A stretch of 64,000 bases of DNA from an uncultured Eubacteriales bacterium (GTDB taxonomy: Bacteria; Bacillota; Clostridia; Lachnospirales; Cellulosilyticaceae): contig URVM01000008.1 in NCBI GenBank assembly GCA_900551325.1, forward strand, positions 129,170-193,169. The letters are read 5' to 3'. Below the pieces are notes generated by a model that ran no database searches, was not told where the DNA came from, and saw nothing but the letters and a program-made list of their open reading frames with translations. Positions 26,658 through 35,888 of the stretch are shown in pieces. Positions within the stretch are counted from its first letter, which is position 1, and the number at the start of each line of letters is the position of its first letter. The translations under genes and the position numbers were made by a program.

Positions 26658-27548
26658 ATGGCCAAAGACTTAGCTACCACTAAGGCAAAGGATCTTAAAC
26701 TTAAGAAGAGTTCTGGGCCAATAGAACAATTCTCAATAGGGAAAGTATTTGTACACATAATACTTTTACTTTGGGCGAGTACCACAATTTTTCCATTATT
26801 CTGGGTGTTTAATAACTCTTTTAAATTAAAAAATACAATTTTAATTGATTCATTTAGTGTTGTAAAAGAACCAGTACTTACAAACTATGTAACAGCGTTT
26901 ACACGTATGAATATTGGAACAGCTTATATAAATAGTTTGATTATTTCTGGAACAGTAGTAATTGGTGTAATGATATTTGGAGGACTTGCTTCATATGTAT
27001 TAGCAAGATATGAATTTAAAGGGAAAATAATTGTGCAATCACTTGTAATGGCAGCTTTATTATTCCCAGCATTTGCAACAATTGTACCAGTATTTACAAT
27101 GCTTTTAAATGTGGGTCTTACAAATACACGTACGGGTGTTATCTTACCTCAAATTGCAGGGAACTTAGCATTTGCTGTTACAATTATGGTTGGTTTCATG
27201 TCAACCATTCCTATGGAACTTGAAGAAGCAGCTGTCGTAGAAGGATGTGGAGCATGGCAGATTTTCTGGAGAATTGTTGTTCCAATTTCAAAACCTTCAT
27301 TTGCTACAGTAGCAATCTTTACATTCTTATGGTCATACAATGATTTATTTATGCAAAAAGTTATTATTCGTAAAACAGAGGTACGTCCAATTTGTGCATT
27401 ACTTGATACAATTAGATCCCAATATGGTACTGACTATGGACTTATGTGTGCATCTGTAATCTTAGTAGTAGTACCAGTACTTATTGTATATCTATTCTTA
27501 CAAAAATACATTATTAAAGGTCTTACAGCTGGTGCAGTTAAAGGTTGA
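26658..27548 (+). CDS. sugar ABC transporter permease, MalG type
   Basis: 296 residues, six membrane segments, with a charged, Lys-rich N-terminal extension (about residues 1-20, AKDLATTKAKDLKLKKS). Seen: FKLKNTILIDS near the start of the periplasmic loop, and the EAA loop ELEEAAVVEGCGAWQIFWRI. AGAGGGG lies before the ATG. It pairs with the preceding MalF-type subunit. Confidence 0.92.
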   Translation: MAKDLATTKAKDLKLKKSSGPIEQFSIGKVFVHIILLLWASTTIFPLFWVFNNSFKLKNTILIDSFSVVKEPVLTNYVTAFTRMNIGTAYINSLIISGTVVIGVMIFGGLASYVLARYEFKGKIIVQSLVMAALLFPAFATIVPVFTMLLNVGLTNTRTGVILPQIAGNLAFAVTIMVGFMSTIPMELEEAAVVEGCGAWQIFWRIVVPISKPSFATVAIFTFLWSYNDLFMQKVIIRKTEVRPICALLDTIRSQYGTDYGLMCASVILVVVPVLIVYLFLQKYIIKGLTAGAVKG

Positions 27549-27605
27549 TGCTAGTTGGGGGGAAGTTACCGGATATTAGTAGCTTAAAGAAGGAGAGGAA
27601 ACGTA

Positions 27606-29018
27606 ATGATTAAATTTGGTACAGGTGGCTGGAGAGCCATTATAGGTGAAGACTATATTAAAGATAATGTTGTACTAGTAGCACAGGCTGTAGCGAACAT
27701 TATGAAAGAGGAAAATGTAACTGAAAAGGGCTTAGTAGTAGGATATGATAGACGTTTCCTATCAGATAAATCTGCTGTATGGGTAAGTGAAGTTATGGCA
27801 GGGAATGGAGTACCAGTACAAATAATTAATAAAATTTCTCCTACACCCCTTATTATGTACTATGCAAAAACTCATGGTAATCATTATGGTATAGCAATTA
27901 CTGCTAGTCATAACCCAGCTGAGTACAATGGTATTAAAATCTTTACATTAGGTGGGCGCGATGCTACTGAAGAGGTAACCCAAAAGGTAGAAGATATTAT
28001 TGCTACACTTACAAAAGATGATGTAAAGACAATGAATTATGAGCAAGCTAAAGAAGAAGGACTCATTAAAGAGGTTAACCCTTTTAATGGCTACATAGAT
28101 ACTATTTTAAGTATGCTTAACGTAGAAGCTATTAGAGAAAAAGAACTTAAGGTTCTTGTAGATCCAATGTTTGGTGTATCTAAAAACTCACTCCAAGCTT
28201 TACTTATTAGTTGTAGATGTGAGGTAGACGTTATTCATGATCGTCATGATACTCAATTTGGAGGAAGACTTCCTTCACCAAGTGCTATCACTCTAGCTAG
28301 ACTTGCTAATATGGTAGTCGAAAAACGCTATGATATTGGTATTGGTACAGATGGTGATGCAGATAGGCTTGGGATTATTGATGAAAAAGGAAATTATATT
28401 CATCCAAATGATATTATGGCATTACTTTATTACTATCTGCTTAAATACAAAGGATGGAGTGGTCCAGTAGTTAGAAATATAGCTACAACTCACCTTCTTG
28501 ATGCTATAGCTGATAGATATGGAGAAAAATGCTATGAGGTACCAGTAGGATTCAAACATATTTCAGCTAAAATGGAAGAAACAGATGCTGTAATAGGTGG
28601 AGAAAGTAGTGGAGGTCTTACAATTAGAGGACACATTAAGGGTAAAGATGGTATTTTTGCAGCAGGTTTACTTGTAGAAATGATGTGTGTAACAGGCAAA
28701 CGTTTAGCCGAGATGTTAGAAGAAATTCACCAAGAGTTTGGTGATTTTGTTATGACAGAATCTGATTGTCGTTTTTCCGAGGCTAAGAAAGCTGAGCTAG
28801 TGAGCTTACTTTTCCATGAAAAGAAACTTCCAACATTTAATATTCCAGTAGCAAAAGTAAGCTACGAAGATGGTTGTAAAGTGTACTTTGAAAATGGTGG
28901 ATGGATTATTGCACGTTTTTCAGGCACAGAGCCTCTTATTCGTGTGTTTGCTGAAATGAGTACAAAGGAAGAAGCAGAAGCTATTAGCAAGACAATGCTT
29001 AATTTCTTAGGATTATAA
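27606..29018 (+). CDS. alpha-D-phosphohexomutase (phosphoglucomutase/phosphomannomutase family)
   Basis: 470 residues. Seen: the catalytic phosphoserine loop ITASHNPAEYNGIK (Ser101), the metal loop GTDGDADR near 247-254, the sugar-binding loop GGESSGG, and the phosphate-binding loop RFSGTEPLIR near 436. These enzymes move phosphate between C1 and C6 of a hexose. The family covers glucose, mannose, glucosamine and N-acetylglucosamine mutases and the exact sugar cannot be read off. Between a sugar importer and GH94/nagA/nagB, I infer it converts the phosphorylase product (GlcNAc-1-P or Glc-1-P) to the 6-phosphate. Confidence 0.9.
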   Translation: MIKFGTGGWRAIIGEDYIKDNVVLVAQAVANIMKEENVTEKGLVVGYDRRFLSDKSAVWVSEVMAGNGVPVQIINKISPTPLIMYYAKTHGNHYGIAITASHNPAEYNGIKIFTLGGRDATEEVTQKVEDIIATLTKDDVKTMNYEQAKEEGLIKEVNPFNGYIDTILSMLNVEAIREKELKVLVDPMFGVSKNSLQALLISCRCEVDVIHDRHDTQFGGRLPSPSAITLARLANMVVEKRYDIGIGTDGDADRLGIIDEKGNYIHPNDIMALLYYYLLKYKGWSGPVVRNIATTHLLDAIADRYGEKCYEVPVGFKHISAKMEETDAVIGGESSGGLTIRGHIKGKDGIFAAGLLVEMMCVTGKRLAEMLEEIHQEFGDFVMTESDCRFSEAKKAELVSLLFHEKKLPTFNIPVAKVSYEDGCKVYFENGGWIIARFSGTEPLIRVFAEMSTKEEAEAISKTMLNFLGL

Positions 29019-29047
29019 GAGGAAGTTAAAACCTTATATAGACTATT

Positions 29048-29090
29048 AATTTTGGAACAATACTCTTTATGTGGGGATTGTTCCAAAATT
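29048..29090 (+). terminator. long hairpin, possible terminator or processing site
   Basis: Perfect 14-base stem AATTTTGGAACAAT/ATTGTTCCAAAATT with a 15-base loop. There is no T-run after it, so termination is uncertain. The remaining bases to 29309 are AT-rich, and I see no other feature there except a good AGGAGGAA before the next gene. Confidence 0.4.
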
Positions 29091-29309
29091 ATTCATAGAT
29101 TAATTTTCTGAAAGTTAGGATTGTATTATATAGAGAGAAGAATAGGTTGGTTACTTGTACAATTAGCTATATTTAATAAAAATATAAATATCATATTAAA
29201 AGCCATTATATAGTATGGTAATTTTTGCATATATGATGGTAAAATAGAACAGCAGTATTAGCCAATCCAATTCGGAAGAATTACTATTTTATCTATTTAG
29301 GAGGAAATC

Positions 29310-30917
29310 ATGTTTAACGTACAAGAAGTTTTTAGTCAAATGACACTCCGTGAAAAAATCGGACAAACATTTCTTCAGTATTATCAAGGATACGAGGATC
29401 TTCCAGAATCTCTTATAGAGATGAATAAACGTACAGAATTAGGCGGAATAATCTTTTTCTCAGGTAACAACGTAAGAAACCTTGAACAATTCCGTGAGAT
29501 GAATAAACGTATTCAAGCACATGCTAAAGAAAATCGCTTTGGTATTCCAATTCTTCTTACTATCGATCAAGAAGGTGGACAGCTTACAGCAATTCACCAA
29601 GGAACAACTATGTTCCCAGGAAATATGGCAATGGGGTTTGCAAATGACGAAGAAATGGCTTATAGACAAGGGGCTCATGTAGCTAAAGAATTAAAATATG
29701 CAGGTATTGATGTATGTTATGCACCAGTACTTGATGTAAGTTACGATCGTATAAATGGTGTACCAGTAGTAGACAATCGTATGTTCTCAAGTAAGCCAGA
29801 GGTTGTTGCAGACATGGGAACAGGATTTATTAAAGGGCTTGAAGAAAATGGTATAGCAGCATGTGGTAAACATTTTCCAGGTATGCGTTTAACACAAGAA
29901 GATACTCATTTCAAAATGGATGTACATCCTGGAGATATGAAATGTCTTGAAGAGGTTGAACTTGTACCTTATAAAAAAGCTATAGCGAGTGGTCTTGGTT
30001 GTGTAATGATGCATCATGGTATATTCCCACCATTTGACTTGGAAAAACCAGCTTCAATGTCTAAAAAAGTAGTAGATTATTTAAGAAATGAAATGGGTTT
30101 TGATGGATTAATCATTACTGACGACCTTATCATGAAAGCGGTTCTTGATGCTTATGGACAAAAAACACCACTAGTAGAAGCTATGAATGCAGGATGTGAT
30201 CTTCTCATGTCTACATGTGCAGGTGAGTGGTATGTTGATTTCATGGAAGAGTGTGTAAAAGATGGCACAGTTTCAGAAGAGCGTATTAATGAAGCTTGTC
30301 TAAAAGTATTAGAATATAAAGCTAAATATCACTGTGGAGAGTTCCCAGAAACAAAAGAGTTTGATAAAGCTAAAGGGGATGCAATTGCGTATGAGATTGC
30401 TAAAAAATCTCTTATTCTTTATAAAGGGGATAAAGCTGATTTCCCAGTTAAACTAGATGAAAAACAAAAATTAGGTATTATTTTTGGTAACCCAGCACGT
30501 CTTGTAATGAGTGATGCTATTAACCTTTACGATAAGCTTTCAATCGAAGATACTGTTAAAAAACATGGATATCATAACAATACAAAGGAAGTTATTATGC
30601 CATGGCGTCCAACACATATGGAAATGGTATCTGTAGGTGACATTGCTATTATCTCTGATTTTGTCATCTTTACAACAGTAAATGCTTACTGTTTTGAAGA
30701 GCAAATTGAAACAATCAAATACATAAGAGACTTCTGCCCAACTAAGAAGATTGTAGGTGTAGCGACAAGAAGTCCAGAGGATGCTAAGATTTTAGCAGAC
30801 TATTGTGATTATGTAATTGTTACAGGAGGCTTAACACAAGTAACTTTAGATGCATTAGTTGAAGCAATCTTTGGTGATGGGGACTTCGAATTCAATCCAG
30901 CAAAACAATTGTTTTAA
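29310..30917 (+). CDS. glycoside hydrolase family 3, beta-N-acetylhexosaminidase-like (NagZ branch)
   Basis: 535 residues, no signal peptide, so cytosolic. Seen: LTIDQEGGQLTAI, the catalytic-loop motif CGKHFPGMRLTQEDTHF with the His of the Asp-His dyad in EDTH, and the nucleophile region LIITDDLIMKAVLD. The C-terminal 190 residues form an extra domain, which simple NagZ proteins lack. GH3 members of this branch cleave GlcNAc from chito-oligosaccharides or muropeptides, and some use phosphate instead of water. With GH94 next door it may act on longer chito-oligosaccharides or on cell-wall sugars. Confidence 0.88.
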   Translation: MFNVQEVFSQMTLREKIGQTFLQYYQGYEDLPESLIEMNKRTELGGIIFFSGNNVRNLEQFREMNKRIQAHAKENRFGIPILLTIDQEGGQLTAIHQGTTMFPGNMAMGFANDEEMAYRQGAHVAKELKYAGIDVCYAPVLDVSYDRINGVPVVDNRMFSSKPEVVADMGTGFIKGLEENGIAACGKHFPGMRLTQEDTHFKMDVHPGDMKCLEEVELVPYKKAIASGLGCVMMHHGIFPPFDLEKPASMSKKVVDYLRNEMGFDGLIITDDLIMKAVLDAYGQKTPLVEAMNAGCDLLMSTCAGEWYVDFMEECVKDGTVSEERINEACLKVLEYKAKYHCGEFPETKEFDKAKGDAIAYEIAKKSLILYKGDKADFPVKLDEKQKLGIIFGNPARLVMSDAINLYDKLSIEDTVKKHGYHNNTKEVIMPWRPTHMEMVSVGDIAIISDFVIFTTVNAYCFEEQIETIKYIRDFCPTKKIVGVATRSPEDAKILADYCDYVIVTGGLTQVTLDALVEAIFGDGDFEFNPAKQLF

Positions 30918-31045
30918 TAGAACTTGCTAAGTGCCACTTGTTAAACAAAAGTTTACAAGTGGCTACTTGTGCGAAATAGGCTATATAAAAAATCTATAGT
31001 AAATTAATAATAAATAATTAAAAGATGAGACAAGAGGTGAAAGTG

Positions 31046-33661
31046 ATGAGTTTTTTTAATAAGGTTAATAACTATGTAGCACAGTACCATACTTTACAAG
31101 ATAATCCTATTTTAGCGAAAGAAAAAGCAATGCCTGGAAAAGCTTTCTTTATAGAAGATAATAATATTTTAGCTATTCCAAGAGAAGATGGGGATTGTAG
31201 ATACCCATTTGGTCAAAATGGTTTTAACTATTGGGTATATGCATCAGGATACCTTCATAGTAATGAAGGACTTTTCTCACCATATCTTAGAGCATCAGAA
31301 GGTCAAGAGCCTAAAATTGCTTTCTTTGCAGGCTTTAAAGGAGAAAATGGTTATAAAGTCATTCCTATTCTTTCTGTACCAGTAATGGACGAACAAATAC
31401 AAACTGAAAGATATACAGTATTTACTAAAGCAAGTGCATACTACATAACAGAAGCAGAAAGCATTACATTTGCTATTCGTACTTTTGTAGACTCAAATAA
31501 AAAAATGTACTATACAATTTCAGCAACAAATAATACAGATGAAAAGAAAGAGTTCTTTGTATCATCATATTTTAATCCATTCCTTAAGAATGCGGTAATG
31601 GAAGGTGCTGAAAATCGTTGGTTTAGACAAAGTACAGTAATTGATGCAAAAGAAGGACAAAATCTTGATAACTTCTTAATCGAAGTTTATGAAGAAAGAG
31701 ATAGAGGGGCAATGGCACCAAACTATGGTGTATTTACAAGAAATCTTACATTAAGTGAAGGTGCAAAGCTTGTAAAAGCTGAAGAGACAGCATCAAGAAA
31801 TGACTATGTAGGTGGAGTAAGAAGTTCTCTTCACACACCAGCAGCACTTTATAATGGTACATTTGGTGAAGATACTAAGAAGGTTGCAACTTTTACTGAA
31901 GTATCAATAGCAGCAGATATGCTTCATTTAGAATTAGATGCTAAAGCAAGTATGAGAGAAGATATTGTGATGACATATTGCTTTGAAGATGAAGATATGG
32001 AAGTAGCTATTTGTGAAGTACCAGCACCAGAAATGATTGATACAGCGGAAGAAGAAATTATTAAGGAAGAAGCTAAACATGGGGAAGCGATGAAAGCTGT
32101 ATTTGGTAAACGTCTCCGTGGGGAAATCAAAGAAGAAGTATTCAACGCTTTCTTTGAACACCTTAAAAAGCAAGTTGAATTTTGCTCTGTTATTAAAGGA
32201 TATATTCAACTTTCTAGCTTCTCCCTTATTGGAATTCGTGATGTATTCCAAGCTATTGAGGGGTTAGTATTCTACGAACCAGAAGTAGCACGTAATAAAA
32301 TGTTAGAGGCACTTAACTTTGTACAACCAGATGGACGTTGCCCAAGACAGTATTCTCTTCCAAGATTTGAAGGGGATACACCTAATATGGACCTTAGACC
32401 ATTCATTGATCAAGGTGTATGGGTAGTTTCTACAATTGCAACATATCTTCGCTTTACACAAGACTTTAACTTCTTAAATGAAGAATGTGGGTACTATGAT
32501 TTTGTAAATGATAAAGCTCATTTAGCTAAAAAATTAGACAAGACAAGTTCAGTACTTGAACATTTATTTGATATTATGAATTACCTTCTTACAAACCGTG
32601 ACCATGACTATACAAAATGTGTATGTGCTCTTTACGGGGATTGGAACGATGCTCTTGATGGGTTAGGCGTAAGTAAACGTAAAGACCGTGAATATGGTAC
32701 AGGTGTATCTGTAATGGCTACACTTCAAGTGTATCAAAACTGTCACGAAATGATTGAGTTACTTGAAATTTTAGATGCAGATAAATATGCAGACAAAATT
32801 AATGAATACAAACAAGCAATGGAAGAGATTGAAGAAGGACTTATTAAATATGCTATTATCCAAAATGAACAAGGTGAAAAACGTCTTGTACATGGATGGG
32901 GAGATGAAAGAAGCTATTTAGTAGGTAGTTTTGATGATCCAGACCATGAGTCTCGTGATGGTATCACTTCAAATGCTTTCTGGGTACTTGCTGGTATGTA
33001 TGATAAAGATATGAGTATTAAAGAGACCATTCTTAGTGCATACGAACGTTTAGGTTCAAAATATGGTCTTAAAACATTCCAACCACACTTTGAAAAAGGT
33101 ACTCCAGGTGTAGGACGTATTCCTAACTTACCAAAAGGTACTGCAGAAAATGGTGCAGCTTATATTCATGCAAGTACGTTTGGGGTTATGTCACTCTTTA
33201 GAATGGGTGAAACGGAAAGGGCTTGGGATGAACTTTCAAAATGTCTACCATTTACACATGAGAAAGTATCAGTATCTCCATATGTAATGCCTAACTCATA
33301 CGGTTTTAATGAAGAAAAGCAGATTGATGGCGAATCTATGCAAGATTGGCAAACAGGTAGTTCAAATGTTGTTCTTAAAACATTTATTCGTTTCGTATTT
33401 GGTGTAGAACCACAATACAAAGGTATTTGGATTCAACCTTCTATGAATATCCCATTTGAGACAACTGAATTTAAGATTAAAGTAAGAAATACAGACTTAA
33501 TTCTTAAATATAGTAACAATCAAGCAGACAAACGTACATTTAAAATTAATGGAGAAATTCAAGAAAGTGTGTACGATAATGTGATGAAACTTGAAAAATT
33601 ATGGTTATCAAATGAATTTATTGCAAATAATAAAGAAATTGTAGTAGAAATTCTTGACTAA
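31046..33661 (+). CDS. glycoside phosphorylase, GH94 family
   Basis: 871 residues from the ATG at 31046, which follows AAGAGGTG properly; an upstream in-frame ATG at 31025 lacks a ribosome binding site. Seen: an N-terminal beta-sandwich, then an (alpha/alpha)6 barrel with the general-acid motif CALYGDWNDALDGLG and the phosphate/substrate region KGTAENGAAYIHASTFG. There is no signal peptide, so it acts in the cytosol. GH94 enzymes split beta-linked disaccharides with phosphate. Known activities include cellobiose, laminaribiose, chitobiose and beta-1,2-glucan phosphorolysis. The nagA/nagB context favours N,N'-diacetylchitobiose, giving GlcNAc-1-P and GlcNAc, but this is inference. Confidence 0.88.
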   Translation: MSFFNKVNNYVAQYHTLQDNPILAKEKAMPGKAFFIEDNNILAIPREDGDCRYPFGQNGFNYWVYASGYLHSNEGLFSPYLRASEGQEPKIAFFAGFKGENGYKVIPILSVPVMDEQIQTERYTVFTKASAYYITEAESITFAIRTFVDSNKKMYYTISATNNTDEKKEFFVSSYFNPFLKNAVMEGAENRWFRQSTVIDAKEGQNLDNFLIEVYEERDRGAMAPNYGVFTRNLTLSEGAKLVKAEETASRNDYVGGVRSSLHTPAALYNGTFGEDTKKVATFTEVSIAADMLHLELDAKASMREDIVMTYCFEDEDMEVAICEVPAPEMIDTAEEEIIKEEAKHGEAMKAVFGKRLRGEIKEEVFNAFFEHLKKQVEFCSVIKGYIQLSSFSLIGIRDVFQAIEGLVFYEPEVARNKMLEALNFVQPDGRCPRQYSLPRFEGDTPNMDLRPFIDQGVWVVSTIATYLRFTQDFNFLNEECGYYDFVNDKAHLAKKLDKTSSVLEHLFDIMNYLLTNRDHDYTKCVCALYGDWNDALDGLGVSKRKDREYGTGVSVMATLQVYQNCHEMIELLEILDADKYADKINEYKQAMEEIEEGLIKYAIIQNEQGEKRLVHGWGDERSYLVGSFDDPDHESRDGITSNAFWVLAGMYDKDMSIKETILSAYERLGSKYGLKTFQPHFEKGTPGVGRIPNLPKGTAENGAAYIHASTFGVMSLFRMGETERAWDELSKCLPFTHEKVSVSPYVMPNSYGFNEEKQIDGESMQDWQTGSSNVVLKTFIRFVFGVEPQYKGIWIQPSMNIPFETTEFKIKVRNTDLILKYSNNQADKRTFKINGEIQESVYDNVMKLEKLWLSNEFIANNKEIVVEILD

Positions 33662-33697
33662 TTTGTCAGTTGGAGTAAGAATAAAATAAGAAAGTAT

Positions 33698-33729
33698 TTT
33701 TAGGCACTTTAGAAGAGTGCCTAAAAATA
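33698..33729 (+). promoter_or_regulatory. hairpin between GH94 and nagA genes
   Basis: ATTTTTAGGCACT and AGTGCCTAAAAAT form a near-perfect stem around a short loop. No T-run follows, so read-through into nagA is expected. It may stabilise or process the transcript. Confidence 0.45.
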
Positions 33730-33747
33730 TGTAAAAGGAGGGATAAA

Positions 33748-34899
33748 ATGAGAGCTATAGTAAATGGTAAAATCTTATTTGATGGACAAATAATCGAGGG
33801 TAAAGCTTTATTGTTTGAACAAAAAATAGTAGGGATTGTAGAATTAAGTGAAGTACCAGTAGATGCAGAAAAAATAGATGCCAATGGCCATTATGTAGCA
33901 CCAGGATTTATCGATCTTCATATTCATGGATATGATACAAAAGATACAATGGATGGCACTAAAGAAGCTATTCAGACAATTGCAAAGGGTATTGCTAAAA
34001 ATGGTGTAACAAGCTTTTTACCAACAACAATGACCATGTCAAAAGAAGAAATTATAACAGCGCTAGAAGCTTGTCGCGCAGTAAAGGCAGAAGGTAGCCA
34101 AGGTTCAGAAGTACTTGGTGTACATATGGAAGGTCCATACATTAATGAAGCCTTTAAAGGTGCACAAAATGGTAAATATATTCAAGAGCCTAATGCTGAT
34201 GCAGTTAAGTTTGTAAAAGATTATCAAGATATTGTAAAGCTTATTACAATTGCACCTGAAGTAGAAGGAGCAAAAACATTCATTGAAGAAATCTCTAATA
34301 CTACAAACATTACTTTATCAATGGGACATACAAAAGCTGATTTTGATCAAGCCATGGAAGGTATTGAAGCGGGTATTACACATACAACACATCTTTTTAA
34401 TGCTATGACACCATTACATCACCGTAATCCAGGAGTAGTAGGGGCAGCACTTGCTTCAGAAAAAGTAAGCTGTGAAATGATATGCGATACAATTCATGTT
34501 AATCCAGGTTTATATCCACTTGTCATAAAAGCTAAGGCACCAGATAAGTTTGTACTTGTTACAGATTGTATGTGTGCAGGTGGATGTGAAGATGGAAAAT
34601 ATGCTTTAGGCGGACAGCCTGTATTTGTAAAAGAAGGTAGTGCACGTCTAGAAGATGGTACATTAGCTGGAAGTATTTTACGTTTAAATGAAGCAGTTAG
34701 AAATGTAATGGCACATACTAACTACGGCATTGAAAAAGTTATTGAATTTGCTACTATTAATCCAGCAAAGACAATAGGTGTAGATGGGTTTAAAGGTACA
34801 CTAGATATAGGAAAAGATGCAGATATTATTTTAATAGATGAACAAATTAATGTTAAATGTGCAATAAATAAGGGGGCAACAATTTATGAAAACAATTAA
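33748..34899 (+). CDS. nagA: N-acetylglucosamine-6-phosphate deacetylase
   Basis: 383 residues. Removes acetate from GlcNAc-6-P to give glucosamine-6-P. Seen: the metal motif FIDLHIHGYDTKDTMDGT, the metal-binding Glu in GVHMEGPYINEAFKGAQ, SMGHTKADFDQA with a metal His, THLFNAMTPLHHR, and the catalytic Asp in VTDCMCAGG. AAAGGAGG precedes the ATG. It overlaps nagB by 14 bases, a tight coupling usual for this pair. Confidence 0.96.
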   Translation: MRAIVNGKILFDGQIIEGKALLFEQKIVGIVELSEVPVDAEKIDANGHYVAPGFIDLHIHGYDTKDTMDGTKEAIQTIAKGIAKNGVTSFLPTTMTMSKEEIITALEACRAVKAEGSQGSEVLGVHMEGPYINEAFKGAQNGKYIQEPNADAVKFVKDYQDIVKLITIAPEVEGAKTFIEEISNTTNITLSMGHTKADFDQAMEGIEAGITHTTHLFNAMTPLHHRNPGVVGAALASEKVSCEMICDTIHVNPGLYPLVIKAKAPDKFVLVTDCMCAGGCEDGKYALGGQPVFVKEGSARLEDGTLAGSILRLNEAVRNVMAHTNYGIEKVIEFATINPAKTIGVDGFKGTLDIGKDADIILIDEQINVKCAINKGATIYENN

Positions 34900-35650
34900 G
34901 TTAAATGACATGACTATTTATGTGGTAAAAGATTATGAGGAAATGAGCAAAAAAGGTGCAGAAATTATTGCAGAATTTTTAAAAGCAAAACCAGAAGCTA
35001 ACTTAGGACTTGCTACAGGTGGTACACCAGTAGGTATGTATAAAGAGCTTATTGAAATGAATAAAAAAGGTGAAATTAGCTTTAAACAAGTTTCTGCATA
35101 TAACTTAGATGAATACTATCCAATCGAAAAAACTAATGATCAAAGTTATGATTACTTTATGAAAGAAAATTTATTTAATCATGTAGATATTGATATAAAT
35201 AATACACATATTCCAAACGGAATGGCAGTAAATAGTGTTGAAGAAGGTAAAACTTATGATGCACTTGTACGTGCTACAGGTGGTGTAGATATTCAAGTAT
35301 TAGGTATTGGTGGAAATGGACATATTGGTTTTAATGAGCCAAGTGATGTATTTGAGCCAATTACACATAGAGTAACATTAGATGAGAGAACAATTCAAGA
35401 TAATGCTAGATTCTTTAGCTCAATTGAAGAAGTACCAACAGAAGCTATTACAATGGGAATCGGTACAATTATGACAGCAAAAAGTATTTTACTTTTAGCA
35501 AGTGGTAGTGGCAAAGCTCCAATTATTAAGGAAATGCTTTTAGGCAAAGTTACTCCAAGAGTACCAGCTTCAATTCTACAGTTCCACAAAGATGTAAAAG
35601 TTGTTTTAGACGAAGCAGCGGCTGTAGAGCTTTTAAGTGAAATTAAATAA
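34886..35650 (+). CDS. nagB: glucosamine-6-phosphate deaminase
   Basis: 254 residues. Converts glucosamine-6-P to fructose-6-P and ammonia, feeding glycolysis. Seen: the phosphate loop GLATGGTPVGMYKELI, YNLDEYYPI with the catalytic Asp, and the GIGGNGHIGFNEPSD signature, plus the C-terminal ASGSGKAPIIKEML. The start lies inside the end of nagA, behind AATAAGGGGG. Confidence 0.97.
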   Translation: MKTIKLNDMTIYVVKDYEEMSKKGAEIIAEFLKAKPEANLGLATGGTPVGMYKELIEMNKKGEISFKQVSAYNLDEYYPIEKTNDQSYDYFMKENLFNHVDIDINNTHIPNGMAVNSVEEGKTYDALVRATGGVDIQVLGIGGNGHIGFNEPSDVFEPITHRVTLDERTIQDNARFFSSIEEVPTEAITMGIGTIMTAKSILLLASGSGKAPIIKEMLLGKVTPRVPASILQFHKDVKVVLDEAAAVELLSEIK

Positions 35651-35685
35651 AAAAATCATACTGTTCTTTACTTATCTAGTGGATG

Positions 35686-35714
35686 TTGACAAAGAAAAAA
35701 ATCTTGGTTATAAT
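35686..35714 (+). promoter_or_regulatory. promoter of the pts operon
   Basis: TTGACA (35686-35691), exactly 17 bases, TATAAT (35709-35714). Confidence 0.8.
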
Positions 35715-35740
35715 CTTATTAGATAATTAATATAGTTTAC

Positions 35741-35771
35741 GAGTGTGTTACTGATCCGATCAGGCATAAGC
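35741..35771 (+). promoter_or_regulatory. RAT: RNA antiterminator site of the pts operon
   Basis: GTGTGTTACTG, a short loop, then TCAGGCATAAGC: the imperfect hairpin recognised by LicT/SacY/BglG-type proteins. Its 3' half is also the 5' arm of the terminator that follows, so binding the protein blocks termination. The antiterminator gene itself (37827) lies in the controlled operon, implying feedback. Confidence 0.85.
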
Positions 35772-35817
35772 TTTATCTTCTTCTTATAATAGATGAAGAT
35801 ATTGTTTATGCCTTTTT
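35762..35817 (+). terminator. conditional terminator in the pts leader
   Basis: GGCATAA (35763-35769) pairs with TTATGCC (before the T-run), with an added TATCTTC/GAAGATA stem, followed by TTTTTT. It overlaps the RAT as expected for antitermination control. Confidence 0.85.
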
Positions 35818-35888
35818 TGTTTTTCAGTAATAAATATTCGTAAATGTTAGCAAAATAGATAGATAATAAATTATTGGAGGTAGTATTT

